23,446 nucleotides of DNA from DATJBF01 sp035515475. GTDB taxonomy: Bacteria; Verrucomicrobiota; Verrucomicrobiia; Palsa-1439. Shown here in pieces: positions 7,325 through 15,127 of the stretch. Numbering within the stretch: position 1 is the stretch's first letter; each line of letters opens with the position of its first letter. The position numbers and the translations under genes were made by a program. Below the pieces are notes generated by a model. It saw only the letters and a program-made list of their open reading frames with translations, ran no database searches and was not told the DNA's origin. The stretch is taken from positions 1 through 23,446 of the forward strand of contig DATJBF010000042.1 in the NCBI GenBank assembly GCA_035515475.1, written 5' to 3'.

Positions 7325-8251
7325 ATGTCAGACAACGTGAATTCACCGGCAATTTCCGTCATCGTTGCCACGCGGAACCGGGTCGCTAGCTTGCGCCGGT
7401 TGCTGGCGAGCCTCGACCGGCTTCAGCCGCCGCCCGTGCCGTATGAGACGGTCATTGTCGATAACGGGTCGACCGATGACACGCCGCGGGTGTTGGGCGG
7501 CTGGGCGGCGCGCGGTGGAGCACGCCAGACGTTGCGAGTCGAACAACCGGGCAAATCCCGCGCACTGAATGCCGCGATCAAAGTGTCGCACGGCGACGCA
7601 CTCGTGTTCGTCGACGACGACGTGGTGGTGGATCCGTCTCATCTGCGGGAGTTGTGGGACTATTTCGCCACCCACGACTGCGCCGCGGCCCAGGGAGCCG
7701 TGTTGTGGCCGCCGGAGGCGAAGGCGGACCCGGATTTGCGACAGTTGCTGCAGCGCTACCGGAGCTGCATCGTGCGGGCGGATTTCCCGCCGGACACGCC
7801 GCAGAACAGCCTGCGCGGCGCGAACATTGCCGTGCGACGCGCGGTGTTTGAGAAGGTCGGACCGTTCAACGAATGCCTCGGGCCCGGGGCCGCCGGCTTT
7901 AGCGAGGACGACGAATTGGCCGACCGGATTCGGGCAACAGGCGGGTGGATCGGGTATGTCCGCAGGGCCGAAGTCGTCCACGAGATCGACCGGAGCCGGT
8001 TGACGGAGGAATATTTCCGGCGGCGCCACCGGCTCCAGGGGCGCAGTCGGTTCTTGTACAAACAGCGCGGCCTGCTCTCGAGCATCCTGCCGAACATGGT
8101 CAAGGCCGCGTTCTACTACGTTTATTTCGGCCTGGTGGGCGACGTTCACCGACAGTATCGCGCCAAGGGCCGTTGGTTTCATTACCGCGAGATGCTGGAG
8201 ATGACGGCGCGGCGCCGGGGATCATCGCCGTCGGCGCACGCGCTTCTCTGA
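7325..8251 (+). CDS. GT2-family glycosyltransferase
   Basis: This 308-residue GT-A transferase has ISVIVATRNRVASL (10-23), IVDNGSTDDTP (44-54), GKSRALNAAI (76-85) and the metal motif FVDDD (95-99). SLRGANIAVRR and FSEDDELADR follow as acceptor-side motifs, and the C-terminal third is Arg-rich and basic. The ATG at 7325 is preferred: GGAAG lies seven bases upstream and the protein begins just before the first strand, whereas the open frame extending to 7181 codes for unlike sequence. It runs opposite to the sulfoglycan operon. Its stop is only three bases from the stop of the convergent WaaE-like gene. Its donor and acceptor are unknown; proximity suggests it serves the same surface glycan. 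Confidence 0.9.
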   Translation: MSDNVNSPAISVIVATRNRVASLRRLLASLDRLQPPPVPYETVIVDNGSTDDTPRVLGGWAARGGARQTLRVEQPGKSRALNAAIKVSHGDALVFVDDDVVVDPSHLRELWDYFATHDCAAAQGAVLWPPEAKADPDLRQLLQRYRSCIVRADFPPDTPQNSLRGANIAVRRAVFEKVGPFNECLGPGAAGFSEDDELADRIRATGGWIGYVRRAEVVHEIDRSRLTEEYFRRRHRLQGRSRFLYKQRGLLSSILPNMVKAAFYYVYFGLVGDVHRQYRAKGRWFHYREMLEMTARRRGSSPSAHALL

Positions 8252-8254
8252 CGG

Positions 8255-9037
8255 TCAGGCATCGGTTGGTTTGCTGGCGCCGGTGAGCTGTTTTTCCAGC
8301 AGAAAGGCGGACTTGGCAAACGAGCTGAAGAAACTGACGAACGCAATCATCCACCCGCGCCAGCCATCGCGCCAGCCCTGTTTCAGCACCAGCCGCTTGA
8401 AGAACGCATACCACGGTGAGAACACGAACATGGACCACCGAAACGATCTTCCCTGGCTGGCATACGAGTCAGCCATGATCCGCGCATAGCGAATCGTCCG
8501 TTCGAGATGGTCGCGCAAATCGCGAAACGAATAGTGCAGGAGATCGCCCTGCAACCTCGCCGTCGGTCCGTCCACCAGCAGTCGCTCGTGTGGGTCCAGC
8601 CCCCGAACGTCGGCGCGTTCCCGCCGGACCAGGCGCAGCCGCCATTCGGGATACCAGGCGTGGCGGATCCAATCGCCGAGATAAAACGTGCGCCGGTTCA
8701 CCCAGAACCCATCCTCGTTGGGACCGCTGCCGGCAAAGAGCGCGCGGATCGACGCGGCCAACTCGGGCGACAGCGCCTCGTCGGCGTCCAGGTTCAGCAC
8801 CCACGGCTGGGTGCACCGGCGCAACGCGTGGCTCTTCTGCGCCACGTGGCCTTGCCAGGGATGAACCTCAACTCGCGCGCCGTGCTGCCGGGCGAGTTCC
8901 TGGGTCTTGTCGGTCGATCCGGAATCGATCACGACGATTTCCGCTGCCAGCCCGCGCACGCTTTCCAAGCAACGCGGCAGGTTCCGCTCCTCGTTCATCG
9001 TGATGATCGCCACCGACAACTGGAGCGCCGTTTGCAT
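8255..9037 (-). CDS. WaaE/KdtX-like GT2 glycosyltransferase (LPS inner core type)
   Basis: This 260-residue transferase has LSVAIITMNEERNLPRCLES (7-26), VVIDSGSTDKTQELA (35-49) and LNLDADEALS (81-90). The DADE motif, together with the later WYPEWRLRLVRR segment and HYSFRDL, is typical of the WaaE/KdtX group that adds glucose or another hexose to heptose or Kdo in LPS core. A hydrophobic, aromatic C-terminal third (about 205-250) suggests membrane association. The ATG at 9037 matches the usual family start; an in-frame ATG at 9091 would add 18 unlike residues. No Shine-Dalgarno is present, and TATAAA lies six bases upstream. It is divergent from an LPS kinase gene, which supports an LPS-core role. 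The exact sugar is not determinable. Confidence 0.85.
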   Translation of the reverse strand: MQTALQLSVAIITMNEERNLPRCLESVRGLAAEIVVIDSGSTDKTQELARQHGARVEVHPWQGHVAQKSHALRRCTQPWVLNLDADEALSPELAASIRALFAGSGPNEDGFWVNRRTFYLGDWIRHAWYPEWRLRLVRRERADVRGLDPHERLLVDGPTARLQGDLLHYSFRDLRDHLERTIRYARIMADSYASQGRSFRWSMFVFSPWYAFFKRLVLKQGWRDGWRGWMIAFVSFFSSFAKSAFLLEKQLTGASKPTDA

Positions 9038-9043
9038 GGTTGC

Positions 9044-9049
9044 TTTATA
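9044..9049 (-). promoter_or_regulatory. -10 box directly before the WaaE-like start
   Basis: The minus strand reads TATAAA, six bases before the ATG at 9037, with no ribosome-binding site between. The -35 is weak (TGGCAA, 3 of 6, at 18 bases). The placement would put the transcription start at or beside the ATG. Confidence 0.35.
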
Positions 9050-9090
9050 GCGAGCGGCAGGGAACGCTTGCCAGCCAAATCGCGCGGGCA

Positions 9091-9119
9091 TTGACGAGGA
9101 TGAATGCGTCTCATAGGAT
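9091..9119 (+). promoter_or_regulatory. candidate promoter of the WaaP-type kinase gene
   Basis: TTGACG (9091-9096), 17 bases, then TAGGAT (9114-9119) match the sigma70 consensus at 5 of 6 and 4 of 6. Transcription would start near 9126-9127, on the GTG codon. If so, the in-frame ATGs at 9100 and 9118 are inside the promoter and cannot be used. Confidence 0.45.
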
Positions 9120-9126
9120 GCGGCGC

Positions 9127-10140
9127 GTGGACCGGATCGAACAGCGGGGGCTGCGATGGGAGTTGGCGCCGGAGTTCCAGCAGTTGATGCCCCGGATACT
9201 GGACGACACCGGGCAGACCGTCAAACAATCGCCCGTGACCTCGGTGACCCGGCACCAGATCGGCAACCGGGTCTTCTACCGCAAACGCTACCACCACGAA
9301 AACCGCCTGCTCTGGCCGACGAAGTTTTTTTTCAAGGCGCCGCGTAGCCGCGTGGAATGGAAACTCGCGCCGCGTTTGCAGGCACTCGGGATCCCGGCCG
9401 TGCCCCATCTGGCTCACGGGGAACGTTGGAGTTGGCGCGGATTGCTGGAGAGTTCGTTGATTACCGAACAGCCGGCCGGCTACCAGCCGTTGACCGGTGG
9501 TGAGGAACTGCGTTCGCCAAGTGCGCAGCAGGCACTGGGTCGGTTGGTGCGCCGGATGCACGACGCCGGGCTGGTCCACGGCGATCTGAGCCCGAAGAAC
9601 CTGCTGGTCTTCCCCCAAACCGGAGCGCTTTGCCTGGTCGACCTGGACAAGATCGCGTGCCGCCGCGCGCTCGACCTCAGCGAACGGCTGGCGAACCTGG
9701 CCTTGATCGGCGCCCAGGTACAATTGACCGACGCATTCTACGAAGCTTATGGCAGCGAGTTCCAGCAACACGCCGCACGCGTGGCCCGTGAGGCCGAGGC
9801 ACAACGGGAAGTGCTGGCCGCCCGCATCGCGCGGCACTGGCGCCAACACACACACGAGATGGCGGTCCACCGCGGGGAAGCATTGCTCTGGTACGTTCGC
9901 CGCCAGTACGCCGGGGGCGGGCTGGACGCCGTTCTGGCGAACCCGGACCGGTTCCGCGACCGCACCGGCGGTGAGTTCCTGGTGTGGCGATTCGGGGCCG
10001 GCCCGGCGCGCGCGCGGTGCGCGTTCGAAAAGGCTTATCGCCGGGAATTGCTCGGTATCCCCGGGCCGCGACCCGTCGCGGTCGGGGAAGACCGGGTCTG
10101 CGGAATCTGCCGGCGGAGTTACTTTGTGGCGCGGGCGTGA
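9127..10140 (+). CDS. lipopolysaccharide core kinase, Kdo/WaaP family
   Basis: This 337-residue small-molecule kinase of the protein-kinase-like fold would phosphorylate a sugar of the LPS core. The N-lobe carries FYRKRYHHENRL (50-61) with the likely ATP-binding Lys. The catalytic loop is VHGDLSPKNLL (150-160, Asp153 and Asn158), and LVDLDKI (170-176) stands in for DFG. The C-terminal part ends in an unusual CxxC (VCGICRR), absent from textbook members. Start codons are ambiguous: ATG at 9100 and 9118 lie in a probable promoter, so GTG 9127 is chosen; the difference is at most nine residues. It is divergent from the WaaE-like gene, and its end overlaps the convergent methyltransferase by 22 bases. 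Confidence 0.85.
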   Translation: MDRIEQRGLRWELAPEFQQLMPRILDDTGQTVKQSPVTSVTRHQIGNRVFYRKRYHHENRLLWPTKFFFKAPRSRVEWKLAPRLQALGIPAVPHLAHGERWSWRGLLESSLITEQPAGYQPLTGGEELRSPSAQQALGRLVRRMHDAGLVHGDLSPKNLLVFPQTGALCLVDLDKIACRRALDLSERLANLALIGAQVQLTDAFYEAYGSEFQQHAARVAREAEAQREVLAARIARHWRQHTHEMAVHRGEALLWYVRRQYAGGGLDAVLANPDRFRDRTGGEFLVWRFGAGPARARCAFEKAYRRELLGIPGPRPVAVGEDRVCGICRRSYFVARA

Positions 10141-10787
10141 ACCGCGGGCTCACGGCCGGGTACTCGCTCAAACACCGCGAGATGCAGCGTGTGGACGAGC
10201 GGCATCTGGGCGAGATCTTTGACCAGCCGGAAGCCGGCGGCGGCGAAATAGCCGGCTATCTCACCCAATGACATCGAGAACCGGTCGGTGTCCCGCCCGC
10301 TGAGTTTGCGCCGGACCGATTGCACGGAATACGGGCTGAAATACGAGAGCGCGACGGAGCGGCGAGCCACGCGACACAATTCGTTCACCACCCGCTGCCG
10401 GATCCCGGTGCTCGGAAAGTGATGGAACAAGCGGAAGCAGACCACCGCGTCGAATCGTCCGTCCGGATAGGTCAATTTCTCGACGTCCTGCTGCTCGACC
10501 GGGCACGAGAGACCCGCCTGGGCGACGTTCGCGCGTGCGATGGCCAGCATCGGCTCGGACAAATCGGCGCCGCTGACCGTGTAACCCAGGCGCGCCAGGT
10601 GGAGCATGACCCGGCCGCCGCCGCAGGGCACATCCAGCACGCTGCACGGTTTCGGAATGAGGGCAAAGGCGCGTTCGATCAACCGCATCTCCGCCTGGTG
10701 TTTGCGCGGCTTGCGACGCTGATATTTCTGCGACTGCCGGGCGTCGTACTTGACCCGGCCGCGGTAGGAAATGGAGCGCTCGGTCAT
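10119..10787 (-). CDS. class I SAM-dependent methyltransferase
   Basis: This 222-residue Rossmann-fold methyltransferase has motif I VLDVPCGGGRVML (50-62), the acidic strand end GADLSEPML and FDAVVCFRLFHHF as motif IV. The basic N-terminus (about 9-35) may contact a phosphorylated or acidic substrate. The substrate cannot be read from the sequence; candidates are an LPS or surface-glycan sugar, or a quinone-type small molecule. It lies seven bases downstream of the SUMF1 gene on the same strand, so the two likely form a transcript. No clear Shine-Dalgarno precedes the ATG. Its 3' end overlaps the kinase gene by 22 bases on the opposite strand. Confidence 0.8.
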   Translation of the reverse strand: MTERSISYRGRVKYDARQSQKYQRRKPRKHQAEMRLIERAFALIPKPCSVLDVPCGGGRVMLHLARLGYTVSGADLSEPMLAIARANVAQAGLSCPVEQQDVEKLTYPDGRFDAVVCFRLFHHFPSTGIRQRVVNELCRVARRSVALSYFSPYSVQSVRRKLSGRDTDRFSMSLGEIAGYFAAAGFRLVKDLAQMPLVHTLHLAVFERVPGREPAVHARATK

Positions 10788-10794
10788 GGCCGTT

Positions 10795-11811
10795 TCAGTC
10801 AGCCGCGCAGCTCACGCGAAATCCGTGGACGTCTTTCACGTCGTGCGGCGCATCCCCGTCGCGGTAGGCCGAGCACACCCGGTTCAGCGAGTTGATCCAG
10901 CCGTCGCTCTTGTTCGCGCGGCAGTGGCCCGTGGGCGGGCCGACGGGATCGATCGCCGGTTGGCTGGTGAACGGCGCATACCAATCGGCCACCCATTCGC
11001 GGGCGTTGCCAATCATGTCGTACAGGCCCCACGGATTCGGCGGAAACGAGCCGACGGGCGCCGTGTACTCATAGCCGTCGTCGGCCCAGTGGAGGTGCTG
11101 TTTCCCACCGTCGATCCCGCCGACGTTGGCCTTGGTACGGTCGTCGACGTTGTCGCCCCAGTACGTGCGATTCGTGGTGCCGGCGCGGCAGGCGTATTCC
11201 CACTGAGCCTCGGTGGGCAAGCCGTACAGTCGTCCCTCCTTTTCCGAGAGCCAACGGCAAAACAATTGTGCTTCCTGCCAGTGGACCGGTTCGACCGGTT
11301 GTTGGTCGCCGGCCGGCCCCTGTTGGTAGAACGGACGGCGGTGTTTGTGGCCGGTGTCGAACATGTCAAATTGCTTGTTGGTGACCTCGAACGCGCCGAT
11401 GCAGTACGGCTTCGTGAGCGTGACCCGGTGTTGCGTGTACATCGGGCCGCCGACGGGATGGGCGGGCCCGACTCTTCTCGCCAGTTTTTTGGGCAGTCCC
11501 ATCATAAACGTGCCGGGCTCGATTCGCACCAGCTTCATTCCGATCGAATTGACGTAGTAGGTCACGTGAACGGGCTTGAGGCCGTCCGGCGTCGCGGCTT
11601 GGACTTCGACCGTTTCCTTGGACCACGCCACGGGGGGCGTGGGCCAATGCGACCGGTCCACGGGCGGCAGGTCTTGCAGCGACGCATCATAATGCCACTG
11701 CTGACGGTACCAGTAATTCAGGCGATCGATCAGGCTGGCGATTGCCGCAATGGCCGCCACGGCCCCGATGAGCAGAACAACGCGCCTCTTGGTCTTGCCG
11801 TCTGATGCCAT
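10795..11811 (-). CDS. membrane-anchored SUMF1/FGE-like domain protein
   Basis: This 338-residue protein has a basic N-terminus and one membrane helix (about 10-30), then an extracytoplasmic SUMF1 domain (about 85-335). Family signatures are seen: MKLVRIEPGTFMMG (92-105), FEVTNKQFD (141-149), PVHWQEA (175-181), LPTEAQWEYACRAGT (198-212), GLYDMIGNAREWV (262-274) and HGFRV (329-333). True formylglycine-generating enzymes need a Cys pair five residues apart near the end. Here only Cys313 is present (position 308 is Ser), and RGGSW is degraded to KSDGW. It is thus probably not a sulfatase activator but a binding or other FGE-like protein. The TTG at 11850 in the same frame is the -35 box, so ATG 11811 is chosen. 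Confidence 0.85.
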   Translation of the reverse strand: MASDGKTKRRVVLLIGAVAAIAAIASLIDRLNYWYRQQWHYDASLQDLPPVDRSHWPTPPVAWSKETVEVQAATPDGLKPVHVTYYVNSIGMKLVRIEPGTFMMGLPKKLARRVGPAHPVGGPMYTQHRVTLTKPYCIGAFEVTNKQFDMFDTGHKHRRPFYQQGPAGDQQPVEPVHWQEAQLFCRWLSEKEGRLYGLPTEAQWEYACRAGTTNRTYWGDNVDDRTKANVGGIDGGKQHLHWADDGYEYTAPVGSFPPNPWGLYDMIGNAREWVADWYAPFTSQPAIDPVGPPTGHCRANKSDGWINSLNRVCSAYRDGDAPHDVKDVHGFRVSCAAD

Positions 11812-11820
11812 TTGTGGGCG

Positions 11821-11850
11821 ACAATAGGTTGCGCCGGCGTTCTTGGTCAA
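11821..11850 (-). promoter_or_regulatory. candidate promoter of the SUMF1-methyltransferase unit
   Basis: On the minus strand, TTGACC (11850-11845), 18 bases and TATTGT (11826-11821) are followed by nine bases and the ATG at 11811. The matches are 5 of 6 and 4 of 6. No Shine-Dalgarno separates box and start, so the message would be leaderless or nearly so. Confidence 0.5.
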
Positions 11851-11887
11851 GAAGGGAAGCGCAGGCCGTCAACGGTCGCCGTTGAAC

Positions 11888-11915
11888 TCGACAGCGAACC
11901 CGGTTCATTTACAAT
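11888..11915 (+). promoter_or_regulatory. candidate promoter of the GT87-type gene
   Basis: TCGACA (11888-11893), 16 bases and TACAAT (11910-11915) match the sigma70 consensus at 5 of 6 each. The ATG at 11927 begins 11 bases later, leaving about a five-base leader. It stands back to back with the SUMF1 promoter. Confidence 0.5.
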
Positions 11916-11926
11916 GCGGCCACAGG

Positions 11927-13195
11927 ATGACATCGCACCCTCCGTCTTCGAGCGCCAGCGGGACGCTACCTCCGTGGTTGCGGGCCTTGATGATCGTCGG
12001 CGCCGTTGCCCTGGTGGTGGGATTGGGAATCAGCACGGTCTATCGGGCCGGGCCGTACACTTGGGGAGGGAAACACTGGGGATCGCGCGTTCATCGGTGC
12101 GATTTGACGGTGGATACGGCGGCCGGGTTGTCGGTGCTGAACGGCACGGACATTTATCAAGCACACAACCGGCGTGGTTGGTATTACATCTATCCGCCGC
12201 TCTTCGCGATCTTGATGGTGCCGTTCGCTTTGCTGTCCACGTTTTGGGCGTCGCTCACGTGGTACGTGTTGTCCGTGATCCTGGTTGCGGCGTCGGTCAG
12301 GATGTGCGCTTCGCTCGTGAAGGCGACGTTGAACTTCGAAGGGGATCGGCTCGTCTTATACGCGCTTCCTCCGTTGCTCGTCTTGTTTCCGCTGATGTCC
12401 GCACTGGCACGGGGACAGACATCGCCGGTGTTGCTGTGGTTGTTTACGGCAGCGTTGTTTTACGCGTGGAAAGGACAGGATGGACGCGGCGCGGTTTGTT
12501 TTGCCGGCGGCATTTTGTTGAAGGTGTTTCCCGTTGCTTTGCTGGCGTATTTCGTGTGGCGAAAACGCTGGCGGTTCGTCGCGGCGACCCTGGCGTTCAC
12601 GGCAGTCGGCGCGTTCATCCTCCCCGCGGCAGTGTACGGGTGGCAGAAAAACATCAGCTACGTCAGGGAATGGGTGAGCGTCATTGGGAAACCGGCCCTC
12701 GAAGCGGAGTCGGAGCGCACGGACAATCCGCTCTACGGCCAGTTGTTGAGTTCGCAGTTGCCGCGCAACCAGTCGTTGTCTGCCGTGTTTACCAGGCTGA
12801 CCGGCAACCCGAACGGACGGTGGATCGGGATGTCCGTCGGCTTGATCGTGGCGGCGGTGATTTGCGTTGTCGGGTCACGGGTCAACGGCGCGAACGAAGT
12901 GCACATCTTGTCGGCTTCGATCGGCTGGATGCTGCTGATTCCGCCGGTCTCGTGGTCGCACTACTTCATGCTGTTGTTGTTGCCGGTGACCGCCTTGGTC
13001 GCGGTGGCTGTCGGGGCGACGGACGGAGCCCTGCGCCGGGTGGCCGGCGCGGCGCTCGGGTGGTTTGCCATACTCGGTCTGGGCTTGGCCGGTAGCCGGG
13101 CCGCCCAGGCTTACGGCCCGCTCTGTTGGGGGACACTGGGGCTCTGGCTGGCGCTGACCGTTTGCGCGCGCGGTCGGGGTACCTCCTCGAGGTAG
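11927..13195 (+). CDS. polytopic DUF2029/GT87-type mannosyltransferase-like protein
   Basis: This 422-residue membrane protein has about ten hydrophobic helices. The layout fits GT-C transferases of the DUF2029/GT87 group (PimE-like), which use a polyprenyl-phosphate sugar donor on the outer face of the inner membrane. The first helix (about 21-40) is followed by an exposed loop with DLTVDTAAGLSVLNGTDIYQ, where an Asp is usually catalytic. YYIYPPLFAIL and then ARGQTSPVLL, typical of this group, follow further on. The start at 11927 is chosen because a good promoter lies just upstream. The open frame from 11843 runs through that promoter. No Shine-Dalgarno is seen. The last 85 bases overlap the convergent kinase-acyltransferase gene. 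The sugar is unknown. Confidence 0.75.
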   Translation: MTSHPPSSSASGTLPPWLRALMIVGAVALVVGLGISTVYRAGPYTWGGKHWGSRVHRCDLTVDTAAGLSVLNGTDIYQAHNRRGWYYIYPPLFAILMVPFALLSTFWASLTWYVLSVILVAASVRMCASLVKATLNFEGDRLVLYALPPLLVLFPLMSALARGQTSPVLLWLFTAALFYAWKGQDGRGAVCFAGGILLKVFPVALLAYFVWRKRWRFVAATLAFTAVGAFILPAAVYGWQKNISYVREWVSVIGKPALEAESERTDNPLYGQLLSSQLPRNQSLSAVFTRLTGNPNGRWIGMSVGLIVAAVICVVGSRVNGANEVHILSASIGWMLLIPPVSWSHYFMLLLLPVTALVAVAVGATDGALRRVAGAALGWFAILGLGLAGSRAAQAYGPLCWGTLGLWLALTVCARGRGTSSR

Positions 13196-15015
13196 CGCGA
13201 GTAATCCGGAAAATCGCGCAATTCCACCATGGGCCGAAACTTCCAACGCCGGTACAGCCACAACCAAAACTCGGGCCGCTGACGGATAACCTCTTCGCAG
13301 TAGCGCAGACAGTCTTGGCTGATCACGCGCATGTCCGTTTCCTCATCCCCCGTGACCGAGTACGGAATCTCCGGCCCGTACACAATGCGAACCCGTCCGT
13401 CGGACGACGGGTACGCCACGCCGCCAACAATCGCCGCTCCCGTGCGCAGCGCCAGTCCCGCCGCGACCGAATAGCTGAACACGGGTTTGCCGAAGAAATC
13501 CAGCCAGATCCCGCCGCGGCTGGGCACGGCGTTCAGGTCGATCAACAGGGCGATGTACTCACCCCGCTTCAGCGCCTTGTACAACTTGGTCAGCGCGAAC
13601 CGTTGGAGAATGATCCGGTTGCCCTCGCGGCTCCGCAGCCGCTGGAACAGGCGCGCGATGCGCGGATTGCGGATCTGTTCCATCACGATGGTGATGGGAA
13701 AGCCGTACAACGCCGTGGCCAGTCCGAGCAATTCCCACTCGCCGTAATGCGGCGTCACGAAGATGATGCCCCGGCCACGCGCCCGCGCGTTCTCCACCGG
13801 CCGCAGACTGTCCCGGTCCACTTCGATCCATCTCTCGAACGTCGCGCGCGTCACCCGCCGCGACCAAAACAGGCCGAGCAGACTCCGGGCGACGGTTTGG
13901 AACGCCGTGCATGCAATGGCCCGTTTCTCTTCCGCCGACTTGCTCTGTCCGAAGGCAATGTCCAGGTTCGTGAGCGCGGTGCGTCGTTCCCGCCCGAGAA
14001 CGTGGAACGCCAGCCGGCCAGCGGCGTTGGCGAGACGCACCAGCGTCTTCCGCGGGAGCAGGGGAACCGTAGCCGCCAGCAATTCCAACAATCCACCTTC
14101 CAGGCGGTAGCGGAACCGTTTCCAGAGCGAGGGGGACATCTGTTGGGTGCTCGCGGCCGACCTCCGCCGGCCCGGAAGCCGGCGAGCCCGGCGCACTCGT
14201 TCCCATTGCGGAGCGCGCAGCGGTTCGGCCACGCGCAAGACGAGACGCAGCAGATGCTTGTCGTCCGGCGTCAGTCGGGGATGGTTCCGATAGCGCAAGA
14301 AGAAGCGCAACCGCTCGCTCCGCCGGAAGAACCACGGCGCGGGCGCGTCCAACGTAGCCAGGTCTTTCGCGCGGCTGCGCGTCTCCATCCACGGTTTCCA
14401 GCAGTGGCCCTTGTGTGAATCGATCAGGAAGAAATGGTCGAGCGAGGTGCCGCTCAGGAGAATGTTGCGCCAGAAATAATCGTGATGAACGAACCGGCGC
14501 TCGTGCATTTTCCGGGTGGTATCCGCGAGATGCTCGATCGTTTCCCGGCGCACCCGCCGGCGATCGCGCCGTTCCAGGGACGGTAGATAATCGCGGATGA
14601 ACAAGTCCAGCGGGAAAGCCTCCGGCACGCCTTCGCTGATGAGAAACGACCGGTGGAGCCAGCGTCCATCCCGCTCTTCCCCGTAGGCGACGGCGGCAGG
14701 CGCGTCCAACCCCCAGGCGCGGAGCCGGCCCAGGTTTTCAAACTCGGTCCGGACTTTCGACGCGCCGAGGAACGTCCCCCGCCAGAACCCGCTCCAGCGC
14801 AGACGGGCGGTCGGGTACCAATACTTCTTGATATACAACGTCCGTGTCGCCGCGCCGTCGCCGACTCGGACGCGTCGCAATTCGGTGGCGCGGCGGCCCA
14901 GTAAGAGGTCGCCGCCGGTCGAGGCGGCGTGGAGCGTGTCGACGCGGTCCAGCCCGTGTTGGCGCAGCGACTCCTGCCAGCCGGGGGCGATGACGACCTT
15001 CTCGCGGAGAGCCAT
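13111..15015 (-). CDS. fusion of an LPS (Kdo/WaaP-type) kinase and a lipid A acyltransferase
   Basis: This single 634-residue frame holds two LPS enzymes. Residues about 45-270 are a kinase: TLYIKKYWYP (59-68) with the ATP-site lysines, FVHHDYFWRNILLS (175-188, Asp179 and Asn184) and FFLIDSHKG (195-203). A basic linker (about 270-295) leads to a LpxL/HtrB-type acyltransferase (about 296-605), with FVTPHYGEWELLG (419-431) as the catalytic H-X4-E and NPRIARLFQRLR plus LLIDLNAVPSRGG as further family motifs. The usual N-terminal helix of LpxL is reduced to a weakly hydrophobic stretch (308-320). An internal ATG before MSPSLW has no ribosome site, so one fused product is expected. ATG 15015 is chosen from the start of kinase-like sequence. 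It is divergent from the ArnT-like gene. Confidence 0.85.
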   Translation of the reverse strand: MALREKVVIAPGWQESLRQHGLDRVDTLHAASTGGDLLLGRRATELRRVRVGDGAATRTLYIKKYWYPTARLRWSGFWRGTFLGASKVRTEFENLGRLRAWGLDAPAAVAYGEERDGRWLHRSFLISEGVPEAFPLDLFIRDYLPSLERRDRRRVRRETIEHLADTTRKMHERRFVHHDYFWRNILLSGTSLDHFFLIDSHKGHCWKPWMETRSRAKDLATLDAPAPWFFRRSERLRFFLRYRNHPRLTPDDKHLLRLVLRVAEPLRAPQWERVRRARRLPGRRRSAASTQQMSPSLWKRFRYRLEGGLLELLAATVPLLPRKTLVRLANAAGRLAFHVLGRERRTALTNLDIAFGQSKSAEEKRAIACTAFQTVARSLLGLFWSRRVTRATFERWIEVDRDSLRPVENARARGRGIIFVTPHYGEWELLGLATALYGFPITIVMEQIRNPRIARLFQRLRSREGNRIILQRFALTKLYKALKRGEYIALLIDLNAVPSRGGIWLDFFGKPVFSYSVAAGLALRTGAAIVGGVAYPSSDGRVRIVYGPEIPYSVTGDEETDMRVISQDCLRYCEEVIRQRPEFWLWLYRRWKFRPMVELRDFPDYSRYLEEVPRPRAQTVSASQSPSVPQQSGP

Positions 15016-15090
15016 ACGGGAATTGAGTGTCGGAAGCGCCCGATGATTTGTCCAACCAAAAACTCGCGCGTGGCGGCGGGCTTTCAGGAC

Positions 15091-15120
15091 TTGACAGGCG
15101 TTTTTGTTTGCGTGTTCTAT
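15091..15120 (+). promoter_or_regulatory. candidate promoter of the ArnT-like gene
   Basis: A perfect -35 TTGACA (15091-15096), 18 bases and a weak -10 TTCTAT (15115-15120). The -10 overlaps a first ATG at 15119; transcription would start at about 15127, on the second in-frame ATG (15128). Confidence 0.4.
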
Positions 15121-15127
15121 GAGCGCG

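Noticed and set aside
13126..14418. Rightward frame (430 codons) opposite the kinase-acyltransferase gene
   Set aside because: The sequence is low in complexity, rich in Arg, Gln and Pro, with no fold-like pattern. The opposite strand holds the recognisable enzyme.
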